A DNA stretch of 64,000 nt from an uncultured Roseobacter sp. (GCF_947496515.1 NZ_CANMDB010000005.1:216501-280500), one strand, 5' to 3'; shown: positions 9,120 to 19,158, numbered from the stretch's first letter. Notes: generated by a model from the sequence alone, not told the origin. Numbers and translations: made by a program.

Positions 9120-9362
9120 ATGACGCAACGGCTGCATCTCGTCTTTGGGGGCGAACTCGTCAACCCAAGCCAGAACACCTTCAAGAACGTGGACGACATC
9201 CACATCGTGGGCATCTTTCCCAGCTATGAAAAGGCCTTCAACGCCTGGAAATCCGAAGCGCAGCGCACCGTGGACAACGCCCATATGCGGTATTTCATCG
9301 CGCATCTGCACCGTCTGCGCGACGAGGAAACCGCCGCCTCTCCCACCGAAGAACTGGGCTAG
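9120..9362 (+). CDS. DUF4170 protein
   Basis: Small protein of 80 residues, MTQRLHLVFGGELVNPSQNT onwards, with VDDIHIVGIFPSYEKAFNAW and MRYFIAHLHRLRDEE. This is the DUF4170 pattern known mainly from alphaproteobacteria, where the gene sits between the inositol-phosphatase and KDO-transferase genes as here. No catalytic motif is visible and the function is unknown. It has no signal peptide or membrane segment. It is followed after 6 bases by the KDO-transferase-like gene. Confidence 0.85.
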   Translation: MTQRLHLVFGGELVNPSQNTFKNVDDIHIVGIFPSYEKAFNAWKSEAQRTVDNAHMRYFIAHLHRLRDEETAASPTEELG

Positions 9363-9368
9363 CCGCCC

Positions 9369-10616
9369 ATGGGCCGCTCGCTCGCCATGGCGGCCTACCG
9401 GGCATTGTCGGGGCGCACGGCAGCGCGGGGGTTCGTGCCCGCCGGGCCCCGCCCAAAGGGAGAGCTTGTCTGGCTTCATGCCGCCGAGAAGAGCAACCTT
9501 CTGGCGCTGCAGGATCTCGCCCAGCGTCTGGCGGTGGCGCGCGACGGGCTCAACACGCTGATCACCCTGTCCGACGGCGACAGCCTCGAGACCGCACGGG
9601 CGGACACGCCGCGCCCCGGGCCGGTCTGTCTGGACGTGCTGCCGTCCGAGCATCCCGCGGCCGTTGCGCGCTTTCTCGATCATTGGTCACCCGATATGTG
9701 CATCTGGGCCTGGGGCAATCTGCATCCGACGCTGATGGCCGAAGCCCACGCGCGCGGCTGCCCGACAGCGCTAGTCGACGCGGACGCGGGCGGGTTCGAC
9801 GGGCGGCGCGACCGCTGGCTGCCCGACCTCACCCGAGAGCTGCTGTCGGATTGCGTGGCGGTGATGGCGCGCTCCTCCTCCGCTGCGGACCGGCTGGCAA
9901 ACCTCGGGGTGCGGCGCCGCGACATCAGGATCACGCCACCGTTGCAGGCGGGCGGTCAGGCACTGCCCTGCGATGACACAGATCTGGCGGAGACCTCGGC
10001 CCTGCTCGCCGCGCGGCCCGTCTGGCTGGCCACCGGCGTGCAGGAGGAGGAGGTGCAGCTGATCCTCGCCGCACACCGCCACGCGCTGCGCTATTCCCAC
10101 CGGCTGCTGCTGATCCTGCACCCCGCCCGGACCGAAGCAAGCGACATCATGGCAGGGCAGGCGCAAGAGGCAGGCTTTCGTGTCAGCACCTGGGGCGGGC
10201 CGGGCGAGCCGGGCGAGAACAGCCAGGTCATGATCGCGGAGGATGGCGAGGATCTGGGCCTGTTCTTTCGATTGGCGCCGGTGTCCTTTCTGGGCAGCTC
10301 GCTGGTCTCCGGCTATGGCGGTCGCAACCCCTTTGAGGCCGCGGCACTCGGCTCTGCCGTGCTTTATGGCCCGAACGTGCGGCGCTACCTGCCCTTCTAC
10401 TCGCGTCTGGCCAACGCCGGGGCCGCGCGCATCGTCAAGGACAGTGACACCCTCGGTGCTGCTGTGACCCGGCTCATCGCCCCCGATCAGGCGGCGGCCA
10501 TGGCGCATGCAGGCTGGGACGTGATCAGCCGCGGGGCAGAACTGGCCGACACAGTCACAGAACTGGTCGAAGAGACGCTGGACACCCGGACAGCACACCG
10601 ACATGCGCCCGCCTGA
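9369..10616 (+). CDS. 3-deoxy-D-manno-octulosonic acid (KDO) transferase-like protein
   Basis: Glycosyltransferase of 415 residues in the WaaA/KdtA family, which adds KDO to lipid A precursors on the inner face of the inner membrane. Family-like segments are [17 protein letters not shown] near residue 33, [18 protein letters not shown], and [26 protein letters not shown] near the C-terminus. The expected HAASVGE-type segment with its catalytic Glu is altered to HAAEKSNL, so this may be a diverged paralogue rather than the main WaaA. It overlaps lpxK by 14 bases, which supports a lipid A role. Confidence 0.8.
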   Translation: MGRSLAMAAYRALSGRTAARGFVPAGPRPKGELVWLHAAEKSNLLALQDLAQRLAVARDGLNTLITLSDGDSLETARADTPRPGPVCLDVLPSEHPAAVARFLDHWSPDMCIWAWGNLHPTLMAEAHARGCPTALVDADAGGFDGRRDRWLPDLTRELLSDCVAVMARSSSAADRLANLGVRRRDIRITPPLQAGGQALPCDDTDLAETSALLAARPVWLATGVQEEEVQLILAAHRHALRYSHRLLLILHPARTEASDIMAGQAQEAGFRVSTWGGPGEPGENSQVMIAEDGEDLGLFFRLAPVSFLGSSLVSGYGGRNPFEAAALGSAVLYGPNVRRYLPFYSRLANAGAARIVKDSDTLGAAVTRLIAPDQAAAMAHAGWDVISRGAELADTVTELVEETLDTRTAHRHAPA

Positions 10617-11592
10617 CTTCTGGTACCGCCCGCCGGAGGCACCGGGCCTGCGCGCGCGCCTGCTCGGCCCGCTGGGCGCGCTCTACGCCCGCGGGACCGC
10701 GCGGCGGCTCGCCTCGGGCAACCCGCAGCGGCTGGGCATCCCGGTGATCTGCGTCGGCAACATCAACGTAGGAGGCACGGGCAAGACGCCGACGGTGATT
10801 GCGTTGCTGGAGCGGCTGACCGCCCGGCTGCAGCGGCCTCATGTGGTCACCCGCGGTTACGGCGGCCGGCTGCAAGGTCCGGTGCAGGTTGATCCTGCCC
10901 GGCACAGCGCGGCGGATGTGGGCGACGAGCCCTTGTTGCTCGCGGCCTTCGCCGAGGTCTGGGTGGCACAGGACCGTGCCGCCGGGGGCCGTGCCGCGGA
11001 GGCCGCAGGCGCCAGCGTCGTCGTGCTGGACGACGGGTTGCAAAACCCGGCTCTGGCCAAGGATCTCAGCATCGTGGTGGTGGATGCCGCCCGTGGCTTT
11101 GGCAATGAACGCTGCCTGCCCGCGGGACCTTTACGCGAACCCGTGGCGACCGGATTGGCCCGGGCGGACGTGCTGCTCAGCCTCGGTGACGGTGCGGCAC
11201 AGGGGCCGTTTGTCCCGCCCCCCGGCGCCCCGCCACGGGTAGAGGCGATGCTGCGCCCCCTGCCCACCGGCATGGACTGGTCTGACGCCCGCGTGGTGGC
11301 CTTTGCGGGCATCGGCACGCCGGAGAAATTCTTTGCCACGCTGCGCGATCTCGGGGCTGACGTGGCCCATGCCGAACCGCTCGATGATCACCAGCCCCTG
11401 ACACCTGCCCTGATGGCGCGGCTGGAGGCGGATGCCGCGGCCCGCGGTGCGCAGCTGGTCACCACCGAGAAAGACGCCGTGCGCCTGCCGGATGGCTTCC
11501 GGACAAAGGTAATCACCCTGCCCGTGCGGCTGGCCTTTGCGGAGGCGGAGAATGCGCTTTTCGCGGCAGTGGATGCGTTGCCGGTGCCGTGA
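10603..11592 (+). CDS. lpxK: tetraacyldisaccharide 4'-kinase
   Basis: LpxK phosphorylates the 4' position of the lipid A disaccharide at the inner membrane. The protein has 329 residues, the normal length. The P-loop is [20 protein letters not shown] (about residues 48-67), followed by [11 protein letters not shown]-type sequence ([15 protein letters not shown]), DDGLQNPAL and the [10 protein letters not shown] segment near the C-terminus. The N-terminal [10 protein letters not shown] is typical. It overlaps the KDO-transferase-like gene and is the last gene of the pmbA-lpxK run. Confidence 0.93.
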   Translation: MRPPDFWYRPPEAPGLRARLLGPLGALYARGTARRLASGNPQRLGIPVICVGNINVGGTGKTPTVIALLERLTARLQRPHVVTRGYGGRLQGPVQVDPARHSAADVGDEPLLLAAFAEVWVAQDRAAGGRAAEAAGASVVVLDDGLQNPALAKDLSIVVVDAARGFGNERCLPAGPLREPVATGLARADVLLSLGDGAAQGPFVPPPGAPPRVEAMLRPLPTGMDWSDARVVAFAGIGTPEKFFATLRDLGADVAHAEPLDDHQPLTPALMARLEADAAARGAQLVTTEKDAVRLPDGFRTKVITLPVRLAFAEAENALFAAVDALPVP

Positions 11593-11691
11593 GCCGTATC
11601 GCAAAATGCTGCTTGTGATCATAAAATCTGGGGCAGGCGGTCGGGGGCTGCCCGGCCTTTCGGCCGGATGGAGCGGTTACACCAAGAGAAC

Positions 11692-12816
11692 CTACCTCGA
11701 CCCGTCATCCTCGCCCAGCTTCGGTGCAGGCCGGTCCAGCGCCAGCTCCGCATCCGAGAAGGTGAAGGGCGAGCGGACCCCCGGCACACCGCCCAGCTCC
11801 AGCTGCATCCCCCGCGCCTGTACCTGAGGGTCGGCCATCACTTCGGCCATGTTATTGATCGGCCCCGCGGGCACGCCTTGGGCCTCACAGGCCGCCAGCA
11901 GATCCGCCCGCGTGCGGGTTTTGGTGACCGCCGTCAGCCGCGCATCCATCTCCGCGCGATTGGCAATGCGGTCCACGTTCTTCAAAAACGCGGGCGCTTC
12001 GGCCATCTCCGTCAGGCCCAAGAGCTGGCACAATCGCCGGTACTGGCCGTCATTGCCCGTCGCGATGATGATATGCCCGTCGAGACAATCGAATACCTGA
12101 TAGGGCGCGAGGTTGAGATGCGCGTTGCCCATCCGGCGCGGCGGCACGCCGGTTGTGAGGTAGTTCATCGCCTGATTGGAGGTGATCGCCACCGCCACAT
12201 CCATAAGGGCCATGTCGATATGCTGCCCGCGCCCCGTGCTCTCGCGCTGATGCACTGCCGCGAGAATCGCCGTCGTGGCATACACGCCCGTCAGGATATC
12301 CGTGATCGCGATGCCGTATTTCTGCGGCTGACCGTCCGGATCGCCGGTGACCGACATCAGCCCCGACATGCCCTGAATGATGAAATCATACCCCGCGCGG
12401 GCCGCATAAGGACCGCTGTGCCCAAAACCGGTGATCGAGCAATAGATCAGCCGCGGGAATTCCGCCGCGAGGCTATCGTAGTCCAGACCGTATTTCGCCA
12501 GCCCCCCGGTCTTGAAGTTCTCGATCAGGATATCGGCATCACCCAGCAGCGCGCGTACCTTGGCGCGCCCTTCTTGCGTCCGGAAATCCGCCGTTACGGA
12601 GGATTTGCCCCGGTTGGTGGAGTGGAAATACGCCGCCGAATTGTCCCCCTCGCGCTCGACGAAAGGCGGGCCCCACTGCCGCGTGTCATCGCCCGCAGGG
12701 CTTTCGACCTTGGTCACCGTGCAGCCCAGATCAGCCAGCGTCTGCCCGGCCCAGGGCCCGGCAAGCACCCGGGCCAGTTCCACGACCTTCAGCCCGGCCA
12801 GCGGGGCAGACATCAC
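11692..12816 (-). CDS. CaiB/BaiF family CoA-transferase
   Basis: Family III CoA-transferase of 374 residues. It starts MMSAPLAGLKVVELARVLAG and has the family segments GWAGQTLADLGCTVTKVE-like (PWAGQTLADLGCTVTKVESP), NRGKSSV, ENFKTGGLAKYGLDYD and GYDFIIQGMSGLMSVTGDPDG. The catalytic Asp of the family falls near residue 170. The acyl donor and acceptor are not identifiable; formyl-CoA, succinyl-CoA and carnitine-type members all look alike. It overlaps the upstream DsbA-like gene by 4 bases. Confidence 0.88.
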   Translation of the reverse strand: MMSAPLAGLKVVELARVLAGPWAGQTLADLGCTVTKVESPAGDDTRQWGPPFVEREGDNSAAYFHSTNRGKSSVTADFRTQEGRAKVRALLGDADILIENFKTGGLAKYGLDYDSLAAEFPRLIYCSITGFGHSGPYAARAGYDFIIQGMSGLMSVTGDPDGQPQKYGIAITDILTGVYATTAILAAVHQRESTGRGQHIDMALMDVAVAITSNQAMNYLTTGVPPRRMGNAHLNLAPYQVFDCLDGHIIIATGNDGQYRRLCQLLGLTEMAEAPAFLKNVDRIANRAEMDARLTAVTKTRTRADLLAACEAQGVPAGPINNMAEVMADPQVQARGMQLELGGVPGVRSPFTFSDAELALDRPAPKLGEDDGSR

Positions 12817-13481
12817 TCCGCCGCCGCGTCGATCAGCTCTGCCATTTCGCCGTAGCTCATGTTGGAGTATTTCCGGCCGTCGATCACAAAGCTCGGGGTG
12901 CTGTCGATCCCGTCGGCTTCGGCGTTTTCCTGATACCAGGCGACCAGCGTGCGGGCCTTTTCACCGTCTTGCAGGCAGGCCTCCATGGTCTCCGCATCCA
13001 GTCCCGCCAACAGCCCGATCTTGCGCAGCTCGTCCACGATGGCCGCCGGATCCCCGGCGCGTGCCCATTCGGACTGCTTTTCGTAAAGGATGCCGGAGAT
13101 GCCAAAGAAGCTCTGCGGGGTCCCGGCACAGCGCGCGATCATCGACCCCCACAGCCCGTAGCGATCAAAGAACACCTCGCGGTAGACAAAGTTGATCTTG
13201 CCGCTGTCGATGTAATCCGCCTTCAGCTGCTTGAACGGCCCCTGATGAAAGGTCGCGCAATGCGGGCAGGTGTAGCTGGCGTATTCGATCACCGTCACCG
13301 GCGCATCGGGATTGCCCAGGCTCATCTCCACGATGCTGGAGGTATCGAGATCTTCGGCCTCCTGCGCATTGGCCGCACCAAAGGGATCGGCAACCGGCGT
13401 CTGCCCGCCGGGCGATGTCAGAAACCACGCCCCCACACCAACGGCAGCCACGGCGGCAGAAATCATCATCATTCGCGACAT
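12813..13481 (-). CDS. DsbA family thiol:disulfide protein
   Basis: Periplasmic thioredoxin-fold protein of 222 residues. Residues 1-22 are a signal or anchor segment (ISAAVAAVGVGAWFL). The active site is CPHC (C72-C75) in YASYTCPHCATFH. The cis-Pro loop is GIDSTPSFVI, and the helical insertion between them is DsbA-like. Such proteins in Rhodobacterales act as oxidases or in protein folding, but the partner is unknown. The ATG lies 15 bases downstream of the DUF721 gene stop, so the two and the CoA-transferase may be co-transcribed. Confidence 0.88.
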   Translation of the reverse strand: MSRMMMISAAVAAVGVGAWFLTSPGGQTPVADPFGAANAQEAEDLDTSSIVEMSLGNPDAPVTVIEYASYTCPHCATFHQGPFKQLKADYIDSGKINFVYREVFFDRYGLWGSMIARCAGTPQSFFGISGILYEKQSEWARAGDPAAIVDELRKIGLLAGLDAETMEACLQDGEKARTLVAWYQENAEADGIDSTPSFVIDGRKYSNMSYGEMAELIDAAAE

Positions 13482-13496
13482 CGGTACTTCCTTTTT

Positions 13497-14003
13497 TCAG
13501 CTGTCTGTCTTTTTCAGGATATTCGCGCCCAGACGGGCCAGCGCGGCGCGCAGATCATCGTCCTGCACGGGGCGCACGGTCTCTGCCGCGCGCTGCTGCT
13601 GTGCCGCATCGGGGCCGGACCGTGCCGCAGGTGCTGCGGGCGCAAAGGCCACCTGCCCTTCGGCAAATCCGGTGGGCGCCGTCTGTGTCACCCGCACCCG
13701 GGCAATGGCGTTGTAGCCGTAGACCGCATTGACACGCGCGCGCAGCTTTTCCTTCTGCATCTCCAGCATGGGCGCCTGCGCCCCGGTGGTCAGCAGCGTG
13801 AGCGTCGCGCCCATGCCCCCGCGGCCATAGCTTACCTCCACCGGCCGGGCGATGGCGGCCACATCCGGCCCCGCGATCTCCGACCAATGGGTCAGCACGC
13901 GGCTCTGCGCAAAGCCCCGCGTCTCGGAAGCAGCGCGGATCCGGCCCGTCAGCAGGCTGGCGGTGCGGGTAAAGCCTTTTGTTGTGGCGCGGCGCGGCGG
14001 CAT
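13497..14003 (-). CDS. DUF721 (DciA-like) protein
   Basis: Protein of 168 residues in the DUF721 family. DciA members of this family help load the replicative helicase DnaB in bacteria lacking DnaC. The DUF721 core reads FAQSRVLTHWSEIAGPDVAAIARP and continues through LTLLTTGAQAPMLEMQKEKLRARVNAVYG. The C-terminal third is Ala-rich and low in complexity. The ATG at 14003 (MPPRRATTKGFTRTAS) is preferred over the in-frame extension to 14102, which would run into the divergent mutY start. Divergence from mutY is common in this group. Confidence 0.82.
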   Translation of the reverse strand: MPPRRATTKGFTRTASLLTGRIRAASETRGFAQSRVLTHWSEIAGPDVAAIARPVEVSYGRGGMGATLTLLTTGAQAPMLEMQKEKLRARVNAVYGYNAIARVRVTQTAPTGFAEGQVAFAPAAPAARSGPDAAQQQRAAETVRPVQDDDLRAALARLGANILKKTDS

Positions 14004-14100
14004 TGCTATGGTCCCGGACGAAACTCTTCGCGCGCAGCATACCCTGTCCCGCGCGCGGCAACCAGTCAAAGCCAGCGGAGCGCCATAAAGATTGCGTGAC

Positions 14101-15171
14101 ATGACCCCCGACCCTTATGCGCTGAGCGACAGCCTGCTGGCGTGGTACGATATGCACGCCCGGGTGATGCCCTGGCGTGTGGCACCCGCCGACCGCAAGG
14201 CGGGCCAGCGCCCCGATCCCTACCGGGTGTGGCTCTCCGAGGTGATGCTGCAGCAGACCACCGTGGCCACCGTGCGCGACTACTTCCGCGCCTTCACGGA
14301 GCGGTGGCCGAGGGTCGAAGATCTCGCCGCGGCGCAGGATGCGGATGTCATGGGCGCCTGGGCGGGCCTGGGCTACTACGCCCGCGCGCGCAACCTGCTG
14401 AAATGCGCGCGGCAGGTGGTGGCCGAACACGGTGGCCGGTTCCCCGCCGATCACGCCGCCCTGCTCAAACTGCCGGGGATCGGGCCCTATACCGCGTCGG
14501 CCATCGCCTCCATCGCCTTTGATCTGCCGCACGCCGTGCTTGACGGCAATGTGGAGCGGGTGATGGCGCGGCTCCATGACATTCACACGCCGTTGCCCGC
14601 CGCCAAGCCAGAGCTGATGGCCCGTGCCGAAGCCCTCACCCCGCAGCAGCGCCCCGGCGACTATGCTCAGGCGGTCATGGATCTGGGTGCCACCATCTGC
14701 ACGCCCACCTCGCCTGCCTGCGGCATCTGCCCCTGGCGCGACCCCTGTGTCGCGCGCATCCAGGGCACCGCCCCGGATCTGCCGCGCAAGACGCCCAAGA
14801 AACCTAAACCGACCCGCCGCGGCACCGTTTTCGTCGCGCGGCGCGCGGATGGTGCCTGGCTGCTGGAGACGCGGCCCGACAAGGGCCTGCTGGGCGGCAT
14901 GCTCGGCTGGCCCGGTTCCGACTGGGCCGAAACGCCGCCAGAGGCACCGCCGCCCCTGCCTGCTGACTGGACCGCGCTCGCCGGTGAGGTGCGCCACACC
15001 TTCACCCATTTCCACCTGATCCTGGATGTACAGATCGCACGGGCCCCGCAGGCGGCGACACCCACCCGCGGCAGCTTTCGCGCGGCATCGGAGTTTCGGC
15101 CCTCAGACCTGCCCACGGTCATGCGCAAGGTCTTCGATCTGGCGCAGGGCGATCCGCGCCTGAAACCCTAG
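14101..15171 (+). CDS. mutY: A/G-specific adenine DNA glycosylase
   Basis: MutY removes adenine mispaired with 8-oxoguanine. The protein has 356 residues. The catalytic Glu is E47 in SEVMLQQTTVATV. The helix-hairpin-helix is LLKLPGIGPYTASAIASIAFD, the catalytic Asp lies in AVLDGNVERVMAR, and the 4Fe-4S ligands are CTPTSPACGICPWRDPC (spacing 6-2-5). A C-terminal NUDIX-like domain (LLETRPDKGLLGGMLGWPG, VRHTFTHFHL) recognises 8-oxoG. The ATG at 14101 is used; an in-frame TTG lies 9 bases upstream. Confidence 0.95.
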   Translation: MTPDPYALSDSLLAWYDMHARVMPWRVAPADRKAGQRPDPYRVWLSEVMLQQTTVATVRDYFRAFTERWPRVEDLAAAQDADVMGAWAGLGYYARARNLLKCARQVVAEHGGRFPADHAALLKLPGIGPYTASAIASIAFDLPHAVLDGNVERVMARLHDIHTPLPAAKPELMARAEALTPQQRPGDYAQAVMDLGATICTPTSPACGICPWRDPCVARIQGTAPDLPRKTPKKPKPTRRGTVFVARRADGAWLLETRPDKGLLGGMLGWPGSDWAETPPEAPPPLPADWTALAGEVRHTFTHFHLILDVQIARAPQAATPTRGSFRAASEFRPSDLPTVMRKVFDLAQGDPRLKP

Positions 15172-15189
15172 CGGCGCAGCAACGGACAT

Positions 15190-15265
15190 GTTTGGCCAAA
15201 ACGGCGGATCCAGCGAAATGCGCCGCCCCGCGTCACTTTGAACACCACGTCGCGGTTGGCCAAAC
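15190..15265. promoter_or_regulatory. paired TTGGCCAA palindromes in the alkB leader
   Basis: Two sites share the palindromic core TTGGCCAA: GTTTGGCCAAAAC at 15190-15202 and GTTGGCCAAAC at 15255-15265. Their centres are 64 bases apart, close to six helical turns. The second lies 43 bases before the alkB ATG. Paired palindromes so placed suggest a regulator binding site for alkB, but no regulator gene is adjacent and none is proven. Confidence 0.45.
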
Positions 15266-15307
15266 TGGCGCGGGCGGCTAAACTAGCCGCGCTCAAGAGG
15301 CAATGCC

Positions 15308-16480
15308 ATGACATCCCAAAGCCGCTACATCCCGCTCGCCGACCTCACGCGCCCGGCCCGTGCCGCTCCCTTCTGGGTGTCGCTGCTGCTGGTGCCGCTG
15401 GCCTGCTGGACGGCGACGCAAGGCGGCTGGACCCTGGCGCTGCTGCCGCTGCTCACCTGGTATCTTTCCGCCGCGCTCGACGCGGCACTGGGACGAGAGA
15501 GCGCCAACGCAGACCCGGACACCGACCCCGCAGACCTGTTCTGGTACCGCGCCATCACGCTCATCTGGACACCGGTGCAATTCTGCCTTCTCTTCGGCCT
15601 GCTGTGGTACGCACCGCGGGCCGACCACCTCGGCGGCGGCGAACTGACAGCGCTGTTTTTCGGGGTGGGCGTCGTCACCGGTACCGTGGGCATCAATTAC
15701 AGCCACGAGCTCATGCACCGGCGCAGCCGCACCGAACGCTGGCTCGCCGATATCCTGCTCTCCATGGTGCTCTATTCCCACTTCCGGTCCGAGCATATGC
15801 TGGTCCACCACCGCCACGTGGGCACCCCCGCCGATGCTGTGACCGCGCGCTACAACGAAGGGTTTCACCGCTACTACCCGCGGGTACTGTGGCAATCCCT
15901 ACGCTCTGCCTTCCGGGCCGAGGCGGCCATGCGCGCGCGCCGCGGCCAGCCGTGGTATCACCTGTCGAACCCGTTCTTTCGCTACTGGGCCTTGCAGGCG
16001 GGGATGCTGGCGCTGGCCTTTGGCCTGGGCGGCTGGACCGGGCTTGCGCTCTTTGCCGTGCAGGCGGGCACCGCAATCTGGCAGCTGGAGCTGGTGAACT
16101 ACATCGAACACTACGGGCTGACCCGCGCGCATCTGGGCGGCGGCAAATACGAACCCGTCGGCCCGCATCATTCCTGGAACGCAGAGCAGCGCATGTCCAA
16201 CTGGCTGCTCATCAACCTGCAGCGCCACTCCGATCATCACGCCAAGCCCGACCGCAGCTTTCCGGTGCTGCAGACCTATTCCGAGGACGACGCGCCACAG
16301 CTGCCCTATGGCTACCCGGTCATGACGACACTGGCGATGATCCCCCCGCTCTGGCGTCGGGTGATGAACCCGCGCGTGCGCCGCTGGCGCCAACGTCACT
16401 ATCCCCGGATCACCGACTGGTCGGCCTATAACGCGGCCACGAACCCCCTGCCCGGCTCACACCGACTCATCAGATCTTAA
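15308..16480 (+). CDS. alkB: alkane 1-monooxygenase (AlkB type)
   Basis: Integral-membrane non-haem diiron hydroxylase that oxidises medium-chain n-alkanes to 1-alkanols with rubredoxin as electron donor. The protein has 390 residues and several hydrophobic spans (for example WVSLLLVPLACWTAT and LLTWYLSAAL). The histidine boxes are present: HELMHRR, HHRHVGT, NYIEHYG and LQRHSDHHAKP. The ATG at 15308 follows AGAGG-like sequence (CAAGAGGCA). No rubredoxin or rubredoxin reductase gene lies next to it. Paired palindromes upstream may control it. Confidence 0.92.
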   Translation: MTSQSRYIPLADLTRPARAAPFWVSLLLVPLACWTATQGGWTLALLPLLTWYLSAALDAALGRESANADPDTDPADLFWYRAITLIWTPVQFCLLFGLLWYAPRADHLGGGELTALFFGVGVVTGTVGINYSHELMHRRSRTERWLADILLSMVLYSHFRSEHMLVHHRHVGTPADAVTARYNEGFHRYYPRVLWQSLRSAFRAEAAMRARRGQPWYHLSNPFFRYWALQAGMLALAFGLGGWTGLALFAVQAGTAIWQLELVNYIEHYGLTRAHLGGGKYEPVGPHHSWNAEQRMSNWLLINLQRHSDHHAKPDRSFPVLQTYSEDDAPQLPYGYPVMTTLAMIPPLWRRVMNPRVRRWRQRHYPRITDWSAYNAATNPLPGSHRLIRS

Positions 16481-16529
16481 ACTTTCTGGCGTAATTATGG
16501 CCCGTGTGTGATTTTTGCGGGATGTAACG

Positions 16530-16952
16530 ATGCAGCGCCAACTTGCCCTATCACGAAGGCCCAAGACCCAGACCTGCCTGATCGTGGAAGACAGCACCTT
16601 TGATCAGGAGCGTATCAAGCGCATCATCGATCGCAGTTTCAAGACGCTTGAGGTCGCGGTGGCCGCCACCATTGGCGAGGCATGGGCTCATGTGCTGCGC
16701 TATCCGACCGGGTTCATCCTGCTCGACAACAATCTGCCCGACGGGACAGGGGCCAATTTCGCGACCGAACTCGCGGCCCAACCGCATTTTGCGCATATCC
16801 CGATCGTGATCGTCAGCGACTGGCCCACCCCTTTCATGTTCGACAAGGCGCAGGCGGCCGGCGTCATCCATGTCGTCAGCAAATCCGACTTCGGCGCGCG
16901 CTACATCCACGCAGCCATGCACCACAGGCCATCGCCCAGACCGCTGGCCTGA
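16530..16952 (+). CDS. single-domain response regulator (CheY-like receiver)
   Basis: Stand-alone receiver domain of 140 residues. The acidic pair is E20-D21 (LIVEDSTFD), the likely phospho-acceptor is D66 (FILLDNNLPDGTG), the switch Ser lies in IVIVSDWPTP, and the conserved Lys is in VVSKSDFG. No output domain follows. The ATG at 16530 is preferred over an upstream TTG (16515). No histidine kinase is adjacent, so its partner and output are unknown. Confidence 0.85.
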   Translation: MQRQLALSRRPKTQTCLIVEDSTFDQERIKRIIDRSFKTLEVAVAATIGEAWAHVLRYPTGFILLDNNLPDGTGANFATELAAQPHFAHIPIVIVSDWPTPFMFDKAQAAGVIHVVSKSDFGARYIHAAMHHRPSPRPLA

Positions 16953-16965
16953 CCCGGCCTCGCGA

Positions 16966-16995
16966 CAAAAAGGCCCCGCCACAAACGGGCGGGGC
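16966..16995 (-). terminator. hairpin terminator at the end of the ccrM unit
   Basis: Stem GCCCCGCC (16973-16980) and GGCGGGGC (16988-16995) with a 7-base loop. Reading the minus strand, the stem is followed by CTTTTTGTCG, giving five T residues. On the plus strand no T-run follows, so it mainly serves leftward transcription from ccrM, while also lying just after the response-regulator gene. Confidence 0.75.
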
Positions 16996-17168
16996 TCAGG
17001 TGAGTGCCCTCAGGCGCAGCCCTTGATCAGGCCGCAGGCACCGGCGGTGTTCCAATTGTCCGGGTGTGTGAGACCCGGCTGAGCTTGCAGCATCGGCGGG
17101 ATTATCGCTGTGCCATCAGGCGGGCCAGCGTATCCGACGCCGTCTCGGGTCGGTTGTCTTTCATTAAA

Positions 17169-18290
<1,122 letters not shown>

Positions 18291-18314
18291 TCACACCTTG
18301 TTGCAGACAACCAT

Positions 18315-18353
18315 GAGTCAAAGGCGATTCGCGGTCAATTTCTTTATTGAATC
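18315..18353. promoter_or_regulatory. three GANTC sites in the ccrM leader
   Basis: GAGTC at 18315-18319, GATTC at 18326-18330 and GAATC at 18349-18353 lie 52-90 bases before the ccrM ATG. GANTC is the recognition site of CcrM. In Caulobacter the ccrM promoter is itself sensitive to GANTC methylation, so autoregulation is the natural reading. A TTGACC that could serve as a -35 lies between the second and third sites on the minus strand, but no convincing -10 was found. Confidence 0.6.
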
Positions 18354-18359
18354 AAGGTC

Positions 18360-18980
18360 TTAGCTTTTTTCTTGATACAAGATGTTGTGGACGGGGCGAA
18401 ACGTTCGTCTATGGTGTGGGGTGACCCCGAGATCTTGAAGCGCCGATATGTGGCTTTTCGATCCATATCCCATGTTGGTCTCCCAGCCGTAGCCGGGGTG
18501 CTGTTGCGCCAAATCCACCATCAGCCGGTCGCGCGTCACCTTGGCAATGATGGAGGCCGCCGCAATCGACAAACACCGCGTATCTCCCTTGACGATGCCT
18601 TGGGCCGGCGCGCCCATCCCTTTGGGGAGCATGCTTCCGTCAATCAGCAGGTGATCGGGCGCCATGGCCAGCCCTGCCACCGCGCGCCGCATCGCACGGT
18701 GGCTGGCTTGCAGGATGTTCAGCGTTTCGATCTCCGCCACGGAGGCATGCGCCACCGACACTTGCGCCATTTCCGCCAGCGCTTCCGCCAGCGCGACCCG
18801 CTTTTTCGCCGGGATCTGTTTGGAATCGTTCAATCCCTCGGGGATCCGCGCGGGGTCAAGAACCACGGCAGCGGCGGTCACAGGCCCGGCCAAAGGCCCG
18901 CGCCCGACCTCGTCCAGCCCCGCCACCCGCAGGGCCCCCGCCGCATAGGCCGCGGCCTCGAATTCAAAATCCGGCATCAT
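18360..18980 (-). CDS. rnhB: ribonuclease HII
   Basis: RNase HII cuts RNA in RNA/DNA hybrids and at single misincorporated ribonucleotides. The first acidic cluster is in VAGLDEVGRGPLAGPVTAAAV, the LNDSKQIPAKKR segment follows, then LLIDGSMLPKG, IAAASIIAKVTRDR and the closing HHRRTFRPVHNIL. About 206 residues from the ATG at 18980; an ATG one codon further in and another at 19013 are also possible. It is directly upstream of ccrM on the same strand. Confidence 0.93.
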   Translation of the reverse strand: MMPDFEFEAAAYAAGALRVAGLDEVGRGPLAGPVTAAAVVLDPARIPEGLNDSKQIPAKKRVALAEALAEMAQVSVAHASVAEIETLNILQASHRAMRRAVAGLAMAPDHLLIDGSMLPKGMGAPAQGIVKGDTRCLSIAAASIIAKVTRDRLMVDLAQQHPGYGWETNMGYGSKSHISALQDLGVTPHHRRTFRPVHNILYQEKS

Positions 18981-19036
18981 CCGCCTGTGATCCCCCGATC
19001 CGGGCCCCGGCACAAGCCCCCACGTCCGGGCAAAGG

Positions 19037-19068
19037 AAAAGCGCGCCCCCGGGGGCCGGAGGGCGCGC
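19037..19068 (-). terminator. hairpin terminator for the repeat-bearing exported protein gene
   Basis: Arms GCGCGCCC (19041-19048) and GGGCGCGC (19061-19068) around a 12-base GC-rich loop. On the minus strand the stem is followed by TTTTCC. It lies 90 bases after the stop of the minus-strand gene at 19159 and before rnhB. Confidence 0.6.
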
Positions 19069-19158
19069 GTTACTGGTTAAAAAGGGGAAGAAACACCCGA
19101 ATGCTCCTTCCCCAGGTCAGGGTCGGCTCATACATCACCGCCCTGCATCGACCCGTCC

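Noticed and set aside
15238-16431. Alternative plus-strand frame of nearly 400 codons over alkB
   Set aside because: The overlapping frame at 15308 has every AlkB histidine box; the other is an Arg/Pro-rich shadow.
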